DNA of 64,000 nucleotides from Caballeronia humi. Its GTDB lineage: Bacteria > Pseudomonadota > Gammaproteobacteria > Burkholderiales > Burkholderiaceae. The stretch lies in assembly GCF_001544475.1 (NCBI RefSeq), contig NZ_FCNW02000008.1, positions 62,001 through 126,000 of the forward strand, in the 5' to 3' direction. How positions within the stretch are numbered: position 1 is the first letter of the stretch; every line of letters starts with the position of its first letter. Below are positions 63,227 through 64,000 of the stretch, in pieces. Position numbers and translations under genes: made by a program. The notes below the pieces were generated by a model, which saw nothing but the letters and a program-made list of their open reading frames with translations, was not told the DNA's origin and searched no databases.

Positions 63227-64000
63227 ATTCCGGCTCCTTCGGCTCTTCCTTCTTGACGGGCGGACCGGCGAACGCGGTCGCGAACGAGCCGACCGAAAGC
63301 ATGTCCACTTCCACCAGTACAGGACCGTTGATGGCAAGCCCTTCGCGGATGATGTCGTCCGCGTGATCGAGCGACGAGATGCGCCGGTGCGTCATGCCGA
63401 AGCTCGCGCAGAACTGCGCGAAGTCCGGCTGGTGCAGTTCGACGAACATGCGGCGTCCGCCGTACTGCGCGTCCTGAATGTTGCGGATCACGCCGTAGCA
63501 CTGGTCGTTCATCAGCACGATCATCACGTTGGCCTTTTCCTGCACGGCCGTGACGAGTTCGCCGACGTTCACCATCAGCCCGCCGTCGCCGACGAGACAC
63601 ACGGTCTTCGCCGCCGATTCAGCCAGCGCCGCGCCGATCGCCATCTGCATGCCCTGCCCGATGCCGCCGCCGAGCGCATGCACGCCCGCGCGCGGCTGGA
63701 ACACCTTCAGCAGTCGATTGCCCCACGTACTGTTCGAGATCGTCACGTCGCGGACCCAGTTGTAGTCGCGGCCCACCGCGCGCTGCAGCGATTCGACGAG
63801 ACGCTTGTACGGTCCGAGCCCCTTCGCCACATCGGCGACGGCGGTTTCGCGCGCGGCGGCCAGATCGCCGGCGAACTTCGGATCGATCGCGAGACGGCCT
63901 TCGAGGCGCGTCGCGAGATCGTCGAGGACCGCGGCCGCATCGCCGTGCACGAAGAGTTCGTTGCGGTACGCGCGGTTGTCGGCGAGGGCGTCGGCATCGA
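63219..64000 (-). CDS. thiamine-pyrophosphate enzyme, C-terminal part (cut by window)
   Basis: The visible 260 residues are the C-terminal half of a TPP-dependent decarboxylase/lyase of the acetolactate-synthase fold. The TPP/Mg site reads [17 protein letters not shown] and ends [10 protein letters not shown]. The frame is open to the window edge (reading [17 protein letters not shown]), so the N-terminal half lies to the right. Related enzymes are acetolactate synthase, benzoylformate decarboxylase and benzaldehyde lyase; the type cannot be decided from this half. It is upstream of and overlaps the aspartate-dehydrogenase-like gene. Confidence 0.9.
   Translation of the reverse strand, partial: DADALADNRAYRNELFVHGDAAAVLDDLATRLEGRLAIDPKFAGDLAAARETAVADVAKGLGPYKRLVESLQRAVGRDYNWVRDVTISNSTWGNRLLKVFQPRAGVHALGGGIGQGMQMAIGAALAESAAKTVCLVGDGGLMVNVGELVTAVQEKANVMIVLMNDQCYGVIRNIQDAQYGGRRMFVELHQPDFAQFCASFGMTHRRISSLDHADDIIREGLAINGPVLVEVDMLSVGSFATAFAGPPVKKEEPKEPEYA

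Noticed and set aside
60854-63256. 800-codon open frame on the plus strand
   Set aside because: It lies antisense to the VOC, ALDH and dehydrogenase genes, is Arg/Ala-rich and low complexity, and has no recognisable domain. It is a codon-bias shadow of high-GC coding DNA.
1-64000. CRISPR arrays, tRNA or rRNA genes and complete insertion sequences
   Set aside because: No regularly spaced repeats, no tRNA-like cloverleaf flanks and no intact transposase with terminal inverted repeats were seen on either strand by eye.

Overview
The window is high-GC DNA with Gram-negative style gene packing: short gaps, ATGA overlaps and AGGAG-type ribosome sites. The protein set (LysR, AraC and AsnC regulators, AAHS-type MFS carriers, BenE, DctA, a ChvE-type sugar importer, a tartrate/D-malate dehydrogenase operon) fits Burkholderiaceae, most likely Caballeronia or Paraburkholderia. 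There are no rRNA, tRNA, ribosomal or core replication genes. Almost everything is transport, catabolism and regulation, as expected of a secondary chromosome or megaplasmid. The genus is an inference from protein style, not from a marker gene.

Layout. 1-5.1 kb: a 5'-truncated LysR gene, a small exported or membrane protein, an MgtC/SapB protein, a small secreted protein, a four-repeat membrane protein and dctA. 5.1-12.7 kb: an M3 oligopeptidase, an aldo/keto reductase, a BenE benzoate carrier and two AAHS-type MFS carriers. 12.8-15.3 kb: an orphan hybrid histidine kinase. 15.7-26.0 kb: polyamine-type module 1, with a PotD-like binding protein and GMC oxidoreductase on the plus strand facing ALDH, PotC, PotB, amine oxidase, HAD and PotA on the minus strand, and a divergent LysR gene. 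26.0-38.3 kb: module 2, a minus-strand array of ALDH, HAD, amine oxidase, a dipeptide-type ABC importer, a three-subunit [2Fe-2S]/FAD/DAO oxidase and a short AraC protein. 38.5-44.0 kb: GNAT, hydroxypyruvate reductase, class III aminotransferase, AsnC regulator and MFS carrier. 44.1-52.2 kb: a looser, less GC-rich stretch with a 1.2 kb gene-free segment, chvE-gguA-gguB, a transposase remnant, an OLD-family nuclease and a small WYL-like protein. 52.3-57.2 kb: LysR and a divergent four-gene operon headed by tartrate/D-malate dehydrogenase. 57.2-64.0 kb: a minus-strand aromatic-type catabolic operon (TPP enzyme cut by the window edge, aspartate-dehydrogenase-like protein, ALDH, extradiol-type VOC dioxygenase, ferredoxin reductase, MFS carrier).

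How the genes fit together. Modules 1 and 2 repeat one plan: ABC importer, FAD amine oxidase, type II HAD protein and aldehyde dehydrogenase. This suggests uptake of an amine, oxidative deamination to an aldehyde, then oxidation to an acid. The aminotransferase and AsnC genes that follow fit the same theme.

The strongest unexplained signal is regulatory. The two promoters of module 1 (before the PotD-like gene and before the PotA-like gene, about 9.5 kb apart) share an inverted repeat CATRAC-N5-GTYATG. In both it lies exactly 21 bp upstream of a -35 box, followed by a 17-bp spacer and TATATT. That is the layout expected of a LysR-activated regulon. A second point of interest is the OLD nuclease with a WYL-like partner next to a transposase remnant, a possible small defence locus.
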